A stretch of DNA of 64,000 nt from Porticoccaceae bacterium (GTDB taxonomy: Bacteria > Pseudomonadota > Gammaproteobacteria > Pseudomonadales > Porticoccaceae), in NCBI GenBank assembly GCA_024644595.1, contig JAHEHL010000004.1, forward strand, positions 1 through 64,000, read 5' to 3'. The notes under the pieces are model-generated. The model saw only the letters and a list, made by a program, of their open reading frames with translations. It did no database searches and was not told where the DNA came from. Shown here piece by piece: positions 37,180 to 47,822 of the stretch (the stretch's first letter is position 1; each line of letters begins with the position of its first letter). The position numbers and the translations under genes were made by a program.

Positions 37180-37300
37180 AGCATTCCCCTATCTCGACTG
37201 GATTTTTTTAGTATTTACACGGTTCAGCGATGCAGGTTACCGAACCACTCTAACCACCCTGCAGCGGACCCAATAGTATATCGATTAAAGTCGACTCGGC

Positions 37301-37915
37301 CTAATCAAAAAGCCCGCTTTGGACTACTTCCAAATGCTCTCGCACCGGCGCAAATGATCGCCGGTGAATCGGCGTTGCGCCCTTGCGCGCCAGCGCTTCC
37401 AGATGCTGGGGCGTTCCATAACCTTTATTGGCGGCAAAGCCATAACCGGGATAGGCAAGATCAAATGCCTTCATTTCAGCATCGCGCACCACCTTGGCAA
37501 TAATCGATGCAGCGCTGATCACTTCCACGCGGCCATCTCCCTTTACTACAGCCTCACCATGGTACTCCCACTGTGGTAGCCGGTTACCATCCACCGCGAC
37601 GAAATCTGGCTGCTGGCGCAAACCCATTACCGCGCGGCGCATCGCCATCAAGGTTGCCTGAAGTATATTAAAACGATCAATCTCGGCAACCGAGGCGCGC
37701 GCAACCGACCAACAGAGTGCCCGGCTGGTGATATCTGCATAGAGATTTTCCCGCTGTCGACTTGATAGTGCCTTGGAATCGGCGAGACCTTCAATGCCAT
37801 GGTTTTGGGGCAGAATGACCGCCGCAGTGACGACGTCACCGGCGAGGGGCCCCCGCCCTACTTCATCGACCCCGGCAAGCCATTTCACACCGGATGGTGG
37901 ATGCCAGGGTGTCAT
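37301..37915 (-). CDS. rnhB: Ribonuclease HII
   Basis: A 204-residue endonuclease that cuts RNA in RNA-DNA hybrids and at single ribonucleotides. The N-terminal [15 protein letters not shown] supplies the first two acidic metal ligands, and ADSKALS and SIIAKVVRD follow. Its ATG overlaps the lpxB stop (ATGA). Confidence 0.96.
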   Translation of the reverse strand: MTPWHPPSGVKWLAGVDEVGRGPLAGDVVTAAVILPQNHGIEGLADSKALSSRQRENLYADITSRALCWSVARASVAEIDRFNILQATLMAMRRAVMGLRQQPDFVAVDGNRLPQWEYHGEAVVKGDGRVEVISAASIIAKVVRDAEMKAFDLAYPGYGFAANKGYGTPQHLEALARKGATPIHRRSFAPVREHLEVVQSGLFD

Positions 37916-39096
37916 TGTTCGATCAGAGCGCGGATTGCCGCGGCAGCTCTATCGCCCGATGCCAGATTAATCTTCAAGTAGAGCGCTTCATAGCGGGCCT
38001 CAAGCAGATTGCGCGTCTCGGGACTGAGCGCTTCGACAACCGCTGAAGTTAGATTCTCCACAGACGCGTCATCCTGAATCAGTTCAGGCACCAGCATCTC
38101 AGCAGCGAGAAGATTTGGAATCGAAGCGAATGGGGTTTTAATAAACGGTCGCACCACTTTATAGGTTAAGCCACCGAGGCGGTAACTTACCACCATTGGC
38201 TTTTTCAGCAGCATAGCCTCAAGTGCTGTGGTACCGGATGTCAGCAATACCGCATCGGCCGCCTCCATCGCCAACAGTGATTGCTGTTTTATCAGCGTTA
38301 TCGGCACTTGTGGATAGCGCGCAATAATCTGCCGCAACTGGTCATGACGGTCATCATTGGCCGCGGGAATAATAAACTGCGCCTGTGGCGAATACTCTTG
38401 AAGCCGAATAGCGACCTGAATAAAAAGCTCCGCCATCAGTGATACTTCACCGCCACGACTACCAGGCATTATGGTCACAGTCGGCCGCTGGGCATCTAAC
38501 CCCAATCGTTGGCGGGCACTGTGACTATCGGCCGATCGTGTAATCTGCCTCGCCAGAGGATGGCCGACAAAGGCCACTGGTACACCGTGGTCAATATAGA
38601 AGGCCTCTTCAAACGGCAACAACGTCAACATTAAATCTACACTACGTTTAATCCCTTTTATGCGCCCCTGACGCCAAGCCCAGACTGAGGGACTGACATA
38701 GTGCACGGTTTTAACACCAGCAGTGTGCAGGGCTTTGGCTATACCGAGATTAAAATCAGGAGAATCGATACCGATAAACGCAACCGGTCTGTTGTTTTTG
38801 TAGCGATTGATCAGGTCGCGGCGGATGCCTAAAAGCTCAGGTAAGCGCTTAAACGGCTCGACAAACCCCATCACTGAGAGACGCTCCATCTGATGATGCG
38901 AGCAGAATCCCTCAGCAATCATTTTTGGACCGCCAACGCCCTCAAATTGAGCGTCAGGGAAGAGGCGTCTAAGGGCACGAATCAGATCAGCTCCAAGGGT
39001 GTCACCAGATGCCTCACCGGCGACCATAGCAAACACAGGAACGTTCTCAGCACAGGCTAGATGGGTGTTGTCGACGTGGCCAGGCAGGCTATTCAT
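37912..39096 (-). CDS. lpxB: Lipid A disaccharide synthase
   Basis: A 394-residue GT-B glycosyltransferase that joins lipid X and UDP-diacylglucosamine into the lipid A disaccharide at the inner membrane. [12 protein letters not shown] near the N-terminus and the [19 protein letters not shown] sugar-nucleotide motif are diagnostic. About 20 residues precede the usual start of homology. It lies 20 bases after lpxA and overlaps rnhB. Confidence 0.96.
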   Translation of the reverse strand: MNSLPGHVDNTHLACAENVPVFAMVAGEASGDTLGADLIRALRRLFPDAQFEGVGGPKMIAEGFCSHHQMERLSVMGFVEPFKRLPELLGIRRDLINRYKNNRPVAFIGIDSPDFNLGIAKALHTAGVKTVHYVSPSVWAWRQGRIKGIKRSVDLMLTLLPFEEAFYIDHGVPVAFVGHPLARQITRSADSHSARQRLGLDAQRPTVTIMPGSRGGEVSLMAELFIQVAIRLQEYSPQAQFIIPAANDDRHDQLRQIIARYPQVPITLIKQQSLLAMEAADAVLLTSGTTALEAMLLKKPMVVSYRLGGLTYKVVRPFIKTPFASIPNLLAAEMLVPELIQDDASVENLTSAVVEALSPETRNLLEARYEALYLKINLASGDRAAAAIRALIEQ

Positions 39097-39116
39097 AGCG
39101 CAACGCGACTCATGGG

Positions 39117-39884
39117 TTAGCGAATAATGCCGCGAGTAGATTTCTCTAGCGAGTTAACAAACACCTGAATAGCCGAATCATCACTCAGTTTCGCAATCGT
39201 GTCGATCGCCTCGTCGAGTTTTAACCCCCGACGGTAAAGTAACTTGTATGCCTGATTGGCCAGTGCAATTTGATCTGCACTAAAGCCCCGCCGCTTAAGC
39301 CCTTCACGATTGATCGTGCGCGGCTCAGCGGGACTACCAAAGGCTGTGACATAGGCTGGCACATCGTGATAAACAAAGGCCGCTGGGCCCACAAAGCAGT
39401 GCGGACCAATATGCACAAACTGATGTACCAGTGCATAGCCGGAGAGAATGGCCCAGTCACCAACATAGACATGGCCTGAAATACTGGCATTGTTGACCAT
39501 GATCACATTGTCACCAATCACACAGTCATGGCCAACATGGGCATAGGCCATCAGCAAATTGTTGCTGCCAATAATGGTTTCACTATTATCCTGCACCGTA
39601 CCACGATGAATGGTGACGCCTTCTCGAATGACATTATTGTCGCCGACAATCAGCCTAGTTGGCTCGCCTTGGTACTTTAGATCCGGCGTATCATCGCCGA
39701 TAGTGGAGAACTGATAAATTTTGTTGCCGGAGCCAATTTTTGTTGGCCCTTTAATCACAACATGTGAAGCAATCTCACAGTCTTCACCAATCTCAACATC
39801 CGCGCCGATCATTGTCCACGGGCCAACGCTAACGTTGTCGGCTATCTTCGCAGATGGGTCAATAACGGCACTGGGATGGATCAC
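39117..39884 (-). CDS. lpxA: UDP-N-acetylglucosamine acyltransferase
   Basis: A 255-residue left-handed beta-helix enzyme that O-acylates UDP-GlcNAc from hydroxyacyl-ACP, the first lipid A step. Hexapeptide repeats fill residues 1-190 and the catalytic histidine is His119 in AHVGHDC. The start is GTG and shares a base with the fabZ stop (TAGTG). An alpha-helical C-terminal domain follows. Confidence 0.96.
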   Translation of the reverse strand: MIHPSAVIDPSAKIADNVSVGPWTMIGADVEIGEDCEIASHVVIKGPTKIGSGNKIYQFSTIGDDTPDLKYQGEPTRLIVGDNNVIREGVTIHRGTVQDNSETIIGSNNLLMAYAHVGHDCVIGDNVIMVNNASISGHVYVGDWAILSGYALVHQFVHIGPHCFVGPAAFVYHDVPAYVTAFGSPAEPRTINREGLKRRGFSADQIALANQAYKLLYRRGLKLDEAIDTIAKLSDDSAIQVFVNSLEKSTRGIIR

Positions 39885-40384
39885 TAGATTTTGTCTCTAT
39901 CCTGATAGGCACACAACAGCGTCGCTTCACAGGCAACTTTATAGTTTACTGTTGCACGAGTCTGGAAGCGCCAGATATGACGTTTCACAGCCACAACACG
40001 AGACTCCAGCATAAGCTGATCTCCAGGCGTTACCGGGCGCTTAAAGCGCACATTGTCGACACCGGCGAACAGGTAGAGTTTGCCATCATCTGCAGTGGTG
40101 TTGGTGGTTTTAAATCCGAGAATACCGGAGGCCTGAGCCAGCGCTTCAATAATCATCACACCAGGAAAAATTGGCGCACCGGGAAAATGGCCATTAAACA
40201 CCTCCTCATTAGTGGTGATGTTTTTATAGGCGAGGATACGCTCACCCTCGACCAACTCAAGTACCCGATCAACCAATAGCAACGGATAGCGATGGGGCAA
40301 TATCTCCATGATCTGGTTAATGCTCAACGCTCCCTGATCGCCACTATTGCTCTGTGCTGAATTATCGATCGTACTTTCGTTCAT
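39884..40384 (-). CDS. fabZ: 3-hydroxyacyl-ACP dehydratase FabZ
   Basis: A 166-residue hot-dog-fold dehydratase of fatty-acid elongation. The active-site motif GHFPGAPIFPGVMIIEALAQ carries the catalytic His and Glu, and LPHRYPLLLVDRV is typical. The ATG at 40384 follows GGAAGG closely. Another ATG four codons upstream (40396) is possible but has a weaker ribosome site. An N-terminal tail of about 20 polar residues is extra compared with E. coli FabZ. Confidence 0.95.
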   Translation of the reverse strand: MNESTIDNSAQSNSGDQGALSINQIMEILPHRYPLLLVDRVLELVEGERILAYKNITTNEEVFNGHFPGAPIFPGVMIIEALAQASGILGFKTTNTTADDGKLYLFAGVDNVRFKRPVTPGDQLMLESRVVAVKRHIWRFQTRATVNYKVACEATLLCAYQDRDKI

Positions 40385-40461
40385 TCTACCTTCCATTAAT
40401 GACTACCCACTTGACACCCCTTGGCGACCGAACTCAAAGCCATGAAGCACATTGCATGATA

Positions 40462-41484
40462 CTATTTTTCCAGCGCTTTAAGCCGCCTCGCCATACTATC
40501 CAACTGTGACATCCGCACCGCATTTTTGCGCCATTCTCTGGTCGTCATCAACGGCGAACCTGATGAGTAGGAACCTGGCTCAGTAATCGACTTTGTCACC
40601 AGCGTGCGTGCGGTCACCTGAACATTATCACAGACTTGAATATGCCCTACCAAACAGGCGTCACCCGCCAGAATACAGTTTTTACCCAGTGATGAACTAC
40701 CGGCCAGAGCGGAATATGCCGCCAGTGCTGAATTATCACCAACAACGCAATTGTGAGCGATCTGCACATGGTTATCGATGATGACACCACGGCCTATTCG
40801 GGTATCGCCGAGCGCACCGCGATCAATTGTCGTACAGGCGCCAATTTCCACATTATCACCAATCTCGACACCACCAATCTGGTAAATCTTCTGCCACTCT
40901 CCGGTACCCACCGGGGCGAAGCCAAAGCCGTCAGCACCGATGACCGAACCGCTGTGAATAATGACTTTTGCGCCGATTATGACATCATGATAAATCGACA
41001 CATTAGCCGCTACTTTGCAGCGCTCACCAAGCTGCGATCTTGCTCCTACAAACACACCAGCACCCAGAGAGCTGCCCGCGCCGATCACAGCATTGGCCTC
41101 GACAACCACATTCGCAGCAATCGCCACATCCTTACCAATCTTTGCAGAGTCAGCAATAATCGCTGCAGGATGAATTCCAGAAGCGGGCATTGGCGCGCGG
41201 TCAAACCACTGCGAGATGCGCGCATAGCCTAAATAGGGATTATCGAGAATCAGTGCTGCGCCAGCAAACGCCATCGAACCCGTAATATACTTGCCCGCGA
41301 TAATCACCGCCGCTGCCTGACAACTGGCAAGCTGAGAAGCATATTTTTCATTGGCAAGAAACGCCAGCTGATCGGGTCCGGCGTCATGGAGCGTGCTAAT
41401 ACCAGTCACCCGCACTTCGCCGTCACCGCGCAACTCGGCACCGAGAAACGCGGCTATCTCACTGAGCGAATAACTGTCACGCAT
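40462..41484 (-). CDS. lpxD: UDP-3-O-(3-hydroxyacyl)glucosamine N-acyltransferase
   Basis: A 340-residue left-handed beta-helix enzyme adding the N-linked hydroxyacyl chain in lipid A synthesis. A uridine-binding N-terminal domain (about 1-100) precedes hexapeptide repeats (about 105-300). The segment [15 protein letters not shown] contains the catalytic histidine. A short helical C-terminus completes it. It sits seven bases downstream of ompH. Confidence 0.96.
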   Translation of the reverse strand: MRDSYSLSEIAAFLGAELRGDGEVRVTGISTLHDAGPDQLAFLANEKYASQLASCQAAAVIIAGKYITGSMAFAGAALILDNPYLGYARISQWFDRAPMPASGIHPAAIIADSAKIGKDVAIAANVVVEANAVIGAGSSLGAGVFVGARSQLGERCKVAANVSIYHDVIIGAKVIIHSGSVIGADGFGFAPVGTGEWQKIYQIGGVEIGDNVEIGACTTIDRGALGDTRIGRGVIIDNHVQIAHNCVVGDNSALAAYSALAGSSSLGKNCILAGDACLVGHIQVCDNVQVTARTLVTKSITEPGSYSSGSPLMTTREWRKNAVRMSQLDSMARRLKALEK

Positions 41485-41490
41485 TAATGA

Positions 41491-42015
41491 TTATTGTGTT
41501 TTTTTGTTCAGTCGGTCGGCAACTTTAGCTGTCAAGTTGCTTTCAGGGCCGGCCAGCATTACAGCATCGGCACGCAGAAGAATCGTCACACCCTCTTCCT
41601 GAACCACTTCCTGCAGGGCTTGCTGAGCCACTGGCCCGAGTTCCTGCATAATGCTCTGTTGCAACTGCTGCTGTTCGGCCTGAATTTTTCGTCCCGCCAG
41701 CTCGGCATCAGCCTTGGCGTATTCCATTTTTTTCTGATGCGCTTGTGCCTCTTCCTGAGACCAGGTCATACGCTTGCTTTCAGCTTCTTTGGCCAGCGAT
41801 TGCAAGTCAGCAGCTGAGCTCTCATATTTCGCCTTGAGGCTGACAAAGTCGGCACCGGTTTCAGCCTCCTTGAGCCGCTGCTGGGCAAGATTTGAGCTGA
41901 AGATAGCCCGGGCGATATCCACTACTGCAATCTTGTCTTCCGCTATAGCCACAGTTGATAGTGTACTCACACAACCGATTACCATGGCTGCCACAAATGC
42001 TTTCAAATTACGCAA
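41491..42015 (-). CDS. skp: OmpH/Skp-family periplasmic chaperone
   Basis: A 174-residue secreted protein with a signal peptide ending near AIAEDKI (about residue 25) and a long helical, Gln/Lys/Glu-rich coiled-coil (about 45-140). Skp trimers hold unfolded outer-membrane proteins on the way to BamA, which is encoded just upstream in the same operon. Confidence 0.93.
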   Translation of the reverse strand: MRNLKAFVAAMVIGCVSTLSTVAIAEDKIAVVDIARAIFSSNLAQQRLKEAETGADFVSLKAKYESSAADLQSLAKEAESKRMTWSQEEAQAHQKKMEYAKADAELAGRKIQAEQQQLQQSIMQELGPVAQQALQEVVQEEGVTILLRADAVMLAGPESNLTAKVADRLNKKTQ

Positions 42016-42035
42016 AATATATCTCCCTAAAAAAA

Positions 42036-44387
42036 TTAAAATTGGTTACCCAATGAGAACTGAAAAACTTCTGTTTCATCAAATTCATTTGAATTTAACG
42101 GTTTAGCGACACTGAATGTGATCGGCCCAAAGCCACTCAACCACGTTGCCCCCACTCCAACAGAATAGCGCAACTCGCCGACATCAGGCTTAAAACAGTT
42201 AACCTGTGATTCGCCGCACTTGGTGTTGAATATATTACCAGCATCGATAAAGAATGTAGATTGCACCGAGCGCTGATCCTTCACGAAGGGCAGCGGGAAA
42301 ATCACCTCTGCACCAAACTCAACCTGAACATTACCGCCAATCGGATCGGGATCGTCAGCATAACCCAAAGAACAGGGATTGCCCTCGATCAGATTACAGG
42401 GTGTGTCTCGTGGACCCAAGGTATTGCGCTCAAAGCCTCGGACCGAACCAAAACCGCCGCCATAGAAATTCTTGAAGAATGGCAGCGTCGTGGTATTGCC
42501 ATAGGACTCGCCATAACCCAGATCTGCACGCAGTTTAAGGGTAAAGCCACTGAACAGCGGACGCAGATACTGACCCGAGTAGGTCGCCTTATAATATTCG
42601 AGGCCGGAACCAGGCAATGCAACATCGAGACCCAAGCGTTGAGATACACCCCGCGTTGCGAACACGCCGCGGTTAAGGGTTGACTTGATCCAGTTCAGGT
42701 TGGCACTGAATACATCAAATTGTGAGCCGTTGGCGTCGATAAAATCAGCAATCTCCTTAGAGGCAAACACACCGGTTTTAAGATCCAGGTTCTCGTAACC
42801 AAAACCAAACCCGATACGCTGCACCTCGGAAACTGGATAGCTCCAGTTAACCGCTGCTCCATAGGTGTTAGTCGAGAAGCTGGCAACATTGATTCGGTCG
42901 TAATCAGTCTCTCGGGCAAATATATTGTAACCAGCACTCACTCCATCCACCGTAAAATACGGCTCTGAGTAACTGAAGTTTATCGATGACTGATAGGTAC
43001 TTCGGTTTAAACCGACGCCTACCTGTTTGCCGGTGCCAAGAAAATTATTCTCACTCAGGTTGGCGCCGAGAATAAGCCCGGTGCCCTGAGCGTAACCGAC
43101 ACTGGCCCCTACCGAGCCAGAGGGTTGCTCTTCAACGCTGTAAACCACATCGATCTGATCATTGGTGCCGGCGACCGGAACATTTTCAACCTCTACTTCC
43201 TTAAAGAAACCGAGACGTTCAAGGCGCACTTTTGACAGCTCAATCAAAGCGTTGTTTGCCGAGCCCGCTTCCATTTGGCGCATCTCTCTGCGCAGCACTT
43301 CGTCGGCGGTCTTAGTATTGCCACGGAACTCAATGCGACGAACATAAGCTCGCATACCGGGCTTGACAAAATAGGTGATTTTGGCCGTTTTGTCCTCTTC
43401 ATCAACCTCGGGAAAGCCCTCTACTTCGGCAAATGTGTAGCCCTCGTTGCCGAGCCGCCGAGTAATATATTCACTTGAGGTCGTCATCAAAGTTTGCGAG
43501 AAGGTCATACCCTCCCTGAGAATGATCATGCCGCGAATCTGCTCTTCAGGAATCACCATTTCACCGGCCAGCTCAACACTGTCAATGGTGTAGACATCCC
43601 CTTCATCAATATTGATGGTAATGTAGACCGACTCTTTGTCCGGGCTGACAGAGACCTGAGTGGAACTAATATCAAACTGCAGATAACCGCGATCAAGGTA
43701 CCAAGACTCCAACGTCTCAAGATCCCCCGATAGTTTTTCGCGCGCGTATTTATCGTCACTGGTTATCCATGACAGCCAACCGGTAGTTCTCAACTCAAAT
43801 GAGTCGAGCAATTCCTCTTCACTGAACGCGCTGTTGCCAACGACATTAATGTGTCGAATCTTGGCCACGTCACCTTCATCGATATCAATATTGACCGCAA
43901 CACGATTTCGCGGCAGCTGTTTGACTTCCGTTTTAACCAGCGCGCCGTAACGACCCTGAGCTACATACTGCCGCTGCAGCTCCTGCGTCATACCCTCAAG
44001 AATGACTTGGCGAAATATCTGCCCTTCAGCAAGCCCATTATCGCGCAGTGCATCCAGCAGCTGATCAGTCTCAATTGCCTTGTTACCATCAAGGTTAATT
44101 TCGGTGACCGCGGGACGTTCGATCAAGCCAATAACCAGAACGCCATTTTCACGGGCCATCACCACATCGGAAAAATAGCCTGTGCGAAACAGCGACCGTG
44201 TTGCCGAGCGGATCACTGGCTCATCGACCAAATCACCCACACTGATTGGCAGTGCGGCAAAGACGGTACCGGCAGAGACGCGCTGCAGCCCCTCGATGCG
44301 AATATCATCAACTTGGAAGACCGTGGCATAGGCTGAACTGGCAAAGACAAACAGAACTGCAATAAGTCCTTTGAAGAAGTGCTTCAT
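42036..44387 (-). CDS. bamA: Outer membrane protein assembly factor BamA
   Basis: A 783-residue outer-membrane insertase. A signal peptide (MKHFFKG to SAYA) is followed by five POTRA domains (about 24-420), beginning VDDIRIEGLQRVS, and a 16-strand Omp85 barrel (about 440-783). The barrel contains the conserved YGGGFGSVRGFERNTLGPRD and ends in Phe. The ATG at 44387 is preferred over a TTG 18 bases upstream because it opens directly into the signal peptide. Confidence 0.96.
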   Translation of the reverse strand: MKHFFKGLIAVLFVFASSAYATVFQVDDIRIEGLQRVSAGTVFAALPISVGDLVDEPVIRSATRSLFRTGYFSDVVMARENGVLVIGLIERPAVTEINLDGNKAIETDQLLDALRDNGLAEGQIFRQVILEGMTQELQRQYVAQGRYGALVKTEVKQLPRNRVAVNIDIDEGDVAKIRHINVVGNSAFSEEELLDSFELRTTGWLSWITSDDKYAREKLSGDLETLESWYLDRGYLQFDISSTQVSVSPDKESVYITINIDEGDVYTIDSVELAGEMVIPEEQIRGMIILREGMTFSQTLMTTSSEYITRRLGNEGYTFAEVEGFPEVDEEDKTAKITYFVKPGMRAYVRRIEFRGNTKTADEVLRREMRQMEAGSANNALIELSKVRLERLGFFKEVEVENVPVAGTNDQIDVVYSVEEQPSGSVGASVGYAQGTGLILGANLSENNFLGTGKQVGVGLNRSTYQSSINFSYSEPYFTVDGVSAGYNIFARETDYDRINVASFSTNTYGAAVNWSYPVSEVQRIGFGFGYENLDLKTGVFASKEIADFIDANGSQFDVFSANLNWIKSTLNRGVFATRGVSQRLGLDVALPGSGLEYYKATYSGQYLRPLFSGFTLKLRADLGYGESYGNTTTLPFFKNFYGGGFGSVRGFERNTLGPRDTPCNLIEGNPCSLGYADDPDPIGGNVQVEFGAEVIFPLPFVKDQRSVQSTFFIDAGNIFNTKCGESQVNCFKPDVGELRYSVGVGATWLSGFGPITFSVAKPLNSNEFDETEVFQFSLGNQF

Positions 44388-44429
44388 GTGATTAAGTAAA
44401 TCCAATTTTCTAGTTGTCTTTAAACGGCT

Positions 44430-45806
44430 CTAAAAAGACCGCATCACGTCGTTATAGGTGGCAAACACCATCAGCCCCGCAAGGAGAAAGAAACCCACTT
44501 TAAAACCAACCATCTGCACTCTGTCAGAGACCGGCGAACCTTTCACAATCTCGATCAGATAGTAGACAATATGACCACCATCAAGCACCGGGATAGGCAA
44601 CAAATTCATTACGCCGAGCATTATACTGAGAATGGCGATAAAACGAATAAAATTGTCGAAACCGGTCTTTGCTGTATCACCGGCAACCTTGGCAATGGTG
44701 ATGGGCCCACTCAGGTTTTTCGGTGAAAGATCACCCATAACCAGCTTACCGATCGATTTAATCACAAAAAAGCTGGTATCCACCGTTTCCTGTGCCGCAC
44801 GAAACATCGCACCCACGACACCATAGTCCACGTCGCGCATCAATTCCTCGGGATAGCTTCCCAGTGATGACAACTGCACCCCAAGCTGACCAACCTGCTG
44901 ACCCTCTCTCTCTACCGCGGCCGGCACCACTACTATCTTTATGCGTTGATCCGACTCACCACCAGACGCCCCTCGATCGACCACAAGCTCCACAGCAGTG
45001 CCTGCACTCTTCGAGATAACGTCGATAAATTCTTCGACACTGAGAATGGTCGCGCCGTTGATCGCCACAACCCGGTCACCTTCGCGCAAACCGGCGCCAT
45101 AAGCGGCACCCTCTTCCGACACACTGGCCAGCATCAAGGCATCGAGCGTAAATGGAGGAGTAATACCCAGCTCCCGCAATGGTGAAGGCTCGTGGGCATC
45201 ACGCAGCCATGCGTCAATCGGCACAGTCAGCTGATACTGAATATTTGATTCGGGATAAGTAACCGTAAACGGAATCTCACCACTCACACCGATAAAATCA
45301 AATAGTTGCCGCGATACAGCCGCCCAGGTTGCTGTCGGATGGCCATTAACGGCAATAATTTCACTGCCGGGCTCAAAACCGGAGCGCTCAGCCAGCGAAC
45401 CACTGATTACCGAGCCGGCAACTGGCGCGATACCGCGTTCGCCGGCGAGAAAAACTATCCAAAATGCCAACACCGCCAACAGAAAATTAGCCGCTGGACC
45501 GGCGACCACAATCGCCAGGCGCTGCCACACGGTTTTACGGGTGAAGGCGTAGGGCAAATCCTGTTGAGAAACATTCCCCTCGCGCTCATCGACCATCTTG
45601 ACATAGCCGCCGAGAGGCAGTGCCGCGAGCACAAACTCAGTGTCCTGAGAATCACGCCAGCGCAACAATGGCATACCGAAACCAATAGAAAAACGCTGAA
45701 CCTTGACCCCACATCGACGTGCCATCCAGAAGTGTCCAAACTCGTGAAAACTGACCAGGACACCCAGAGCAATCAGGGTAAAAAACAGCGTTTGCAAAAG
45801 ATCCAT
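44430..45806 (-). CDS. rseP: Sigma-E regulator site-2 protease RseP
   Basis: A 458-residue intramembrane zinc protease. HEFGH (His21, Glu22, His25) lies in the first helix and the third ligand in NLLPIPVLDGGH near the C-terminus. Two PDZ domains lie between (about 115-195 and 205-295). It completes release of sigma-E by cutting RseA, and it clears signal-peptide remnants. It lies directly upstream of bamA, a sigma-E target in relatives. Confidence 0.96.
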   Translation of the reverse strand: MDLLQTLFFTLIALGVLVSFHEFGHFWMARRCGVKVQRFSIGFGMPLLRWRDSQDTEFVLAALPLGGYVKMVDEREGNVSQQDLPYAFTRKTVWQRLAIVVAGPAANFLLAVLAFWIVFLAGERGIAPVAGSVISGSLAERSGFEPGSEIIAVNGHPTATWAAVSRQLFDFIGVSGEIPFTVTYPESNIQYQLTVPIDAWLRDAHEPSPLRELGITPPFTLDALMLASVSEEGAAYGAGLREGDRVVAINGATILSVEEFIDVISKSAGTAVELVVDRGASGGESDQRIKIVVVPAAVEREGQQVGQLGVQLSSLGSYPEELMRDVDYGVVGAMFRAAQETVDTSFFVIKSIGKLVMGDLSPKNLSGPITIAKVAGDTAKTGFDNFIRFIAILSIMLGVMNLLPIPVLDGGHIVYYLIEIVKGSPVSDRVQMVGFKVGFFLLAGLMVFATYNDVMRSF

Positions 45807-45809
45807 AGA

Positions 45810-46988
45810 TTACTTCTCTAACCGTTTTATATAGGTGCTGCTATAAACGCGCGCATCGTTATCGGTGTGTTGGACTGCCTCAAGGGATTCTGGTTCAGTC
45901 AGCGGCTGACAATTGAGCGTGTGCTCGACCACCTCGGCAATCTGCGTGAAGCCGATACGTTGATCAAGAAATGCTTGCACGGCAACTTCATTGGCCGCAT
46001 TGAGTATTGTCGCCGCGCTAGCGCCGGCCTGAGCCGCAGCAGTAGCAATCGCCAGACAGGGAAACGCCTCAATATTTGGCTGCTCGAAATCGAGACGCGC
46101 AATATCAAACAAATTTAGATCACCGACGCCAGACTCGATTCGCTGCGGCCATGCCAGCGCATGAGCTATCGGCGTGCGCATGTCCGGATTACCCAGCTGG
46201 GCCAACACTGAGCCATCATTGTACTGCACCAGCGAGTGGATAATACTTTGTGGATGAACCACCACTTCAATCGACTGAGCAGGCATATCGAACAGCCAGC
46301 AGGCTTCGATCAACTCCAGGCCTTTATTCATCAGCGTCGCCGAATCAACCGATATTTTTCGGCCCATACTCCAATTGGGATGGGCACAGGCCTGATCAGG
46401 TGTCACAGCATGCATTTGCGCTAAGGTGCGACCGCGAAATGGGCCACCGGAGGCCGACAGCAACAACTTGCGCACGCCATTTTTTCCCGAATCAGCATAG
46501 CCGGCGGGCAGACACTGGAAAATCGCGTTGTGCTCGCTGTCGATGGGCAGCAACACCGAACCAGACTCCGCCACGGCCTGCATAAATAATCCACCGGCCA
46601 TCACCAGTGCTTCTTTATTGGCTAACAGTATCTTTTTGCCCGCCTTAACCGCAGCCAGCGTCGGCACGAGTCCTGCAGCGCCAACAATCGCGGCCATCAC
46701 CGTATCTACCTCTGCAGCAGCGGCTACCTGACAAAGGGCATCAACACCCCACAGCGCCTCAGTAGAAGCATCTGACTCACACAACAATTGTTGCAGCTTT
46801 TGTGCAGCAGCTGCATCTGACACCACCGCAAATCGAGGATTAAACTGCATGCACTGTTCAGCCAACTGTTCAACACGAGTGTGAGCAGAAAGTGCGAAAA
46901 TACTGTACTTGTCTGGATGACGAGCGATCACATCAAGGGTGCTAACCCCAATCGACCCGGTTGCGCCAAGCAAAGTGATTTTTTGCAT
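45810..46988 (-). CDS. dxr: 1-deoxy-D-xylulose 5-phosphate reductoisomerase
   Basis: A 392-residue NADPH enzyme converting DXP to MEP in the non-mevalonate isoprenoid pathway. The Rossmann motif [13 protein letters not shown], the metal-site segment [12 protein letters not shown] and the flexible loop with [20 protein letters not shown] are present. It supplies precursors for UppS, encoded two genes upstream, and lies four bases from rseP. Confidence 0.96.
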   Translation of the reverse strand: MQKITLLGATGSIGVSTLDVIARHPDKYSIFALSAHTRVEQLAEQCMQFNPRFAVVSDAAAAQKLQQLLCESDASTEALWGVDALCQVAAAAEVDTVMAAIVGAAGLVPTLAAVKAGKKILLANKEALVMAGGLFMQAVAESGSVLLPIDSEHNAIFQCLPAGYADSGKNGVRKLLLSASGGPFRGRTLAQMHAVTPDQACAHPNWSMGRKISVDSATLMNKGLELIEACWLFDMPAQSIEVVVHPQSIIHSLVQYNDGSVLAQLGNPDMRTPIAHALAWPQRIESGVGDLNLFDIARLDFEQPNIEAFPCLAIATAAAQAGASAATILNAANEVAVQAFLDQRIGFTQIAEVVEHTLNCQPLTEPESLEAVQHTDNDARVYSSTYIKRLEK

Positions 46989-46991
46989 AAT

Positions 46992-47822
46992 TTAGAGTGG
47001 GTTCAGCATCAGAAAGAGCAAAATAAACAACGGCAGCGCGGCAATCAGTCCGTCGATACGGTCAAGTATACCGCCATGACCAGGCAGAATACTGCCACTA
47101 TCTTTCACCCCGCAGTGACGCTTGACCATGCTCTCGAACAGGTCGCCGACAACCGAATAGAGCGAGACCGGAATAACCAGCGCAACCAGCAATGGAGCAG
47201 TTATCTTTTCCGGCATAAACGGAATCAGGGCGGCAATAAACAGACACTGCAGAACGATGCCGCCAAAAAAACCCTCCCAGGTTTTCCCCGGGCTAACAGT
47301 TGCCGCCAGTTTATGCTTTCCAAACAAATTGCCAGCGATATACCCACCGATATCAGCCAGTGCGACAATCACCACTGCGAACAACAACAGCCAGGCCCCG
47401 TGCGGCTGGTGCATAATCAATACAATAGAGACCCAGGTAAAGCTCAATAACAACAGGCCCAGAGCGCCAAGAACGGGCCTCGGCGACCATAGAATGGCAC
47501 TTGAAGGATAGCCCTGAATCCAGAGAAAAATGACCGCCCAGAGAATAGATGCACCCAGAGCGAGGAGTTGCCCTACTTGCATATCGGGGCTCTCAGGCAG
47601 ACCCAGCAACGCAGCCGCCAGCGCAAGCGAGAGTGCAAGTAAAACGAGATAGCTCACCCTATTTACAGTGGATTCAATGCGCATCAAATTAGTCCACTCC
47701 CAACCAGCAAGAAGAACGACTAAGGAGATTATCAGAGAGAAAATCATCGGCGTGGTCATCAACAGCAAGGCCAGAAAAGCCAACACCAGAACTACTGCGG
47801 TGATTACCCGCTGTTTAAACAC
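46992..47822 (-). CDS. cdsA: Phosphatidate cytidylyltransferase
   Basis: A 276-residue polytopic inner-membrane enzyme making CDP-diacylglycerol. The signature KRHCGVKDSGSILPGHGGILDRID is present near the C-terminus (about 230-255), after about seven hydrophobic helices. It overlaps uppS by eight bases. Confidence 0.95.
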   Translation of the reverse strand: MFKQRVITAVVLVLAFLALLLMTTPMIFSLIISLVVLLAGWEWTNLMRIESTVNRVSYLVLLALSLALAAALLGLPESPDMQVGQLLALGASILWAVIFLWIQGYPSSAILWSPRPVLGALGLLLLSFTWVSIVLIMHQPHGAWLLLFAVVIVALADIGGYIAGNLFGKHKLAATVSPGKTWEGFFGGIVLQCLFIAALIPFMPEKITAPLLVALVIPVSLYSVVGDLFESMVKRHCGVKDSGSILPGHGGILDRIDGLIAALPLFILLFLMLNPL

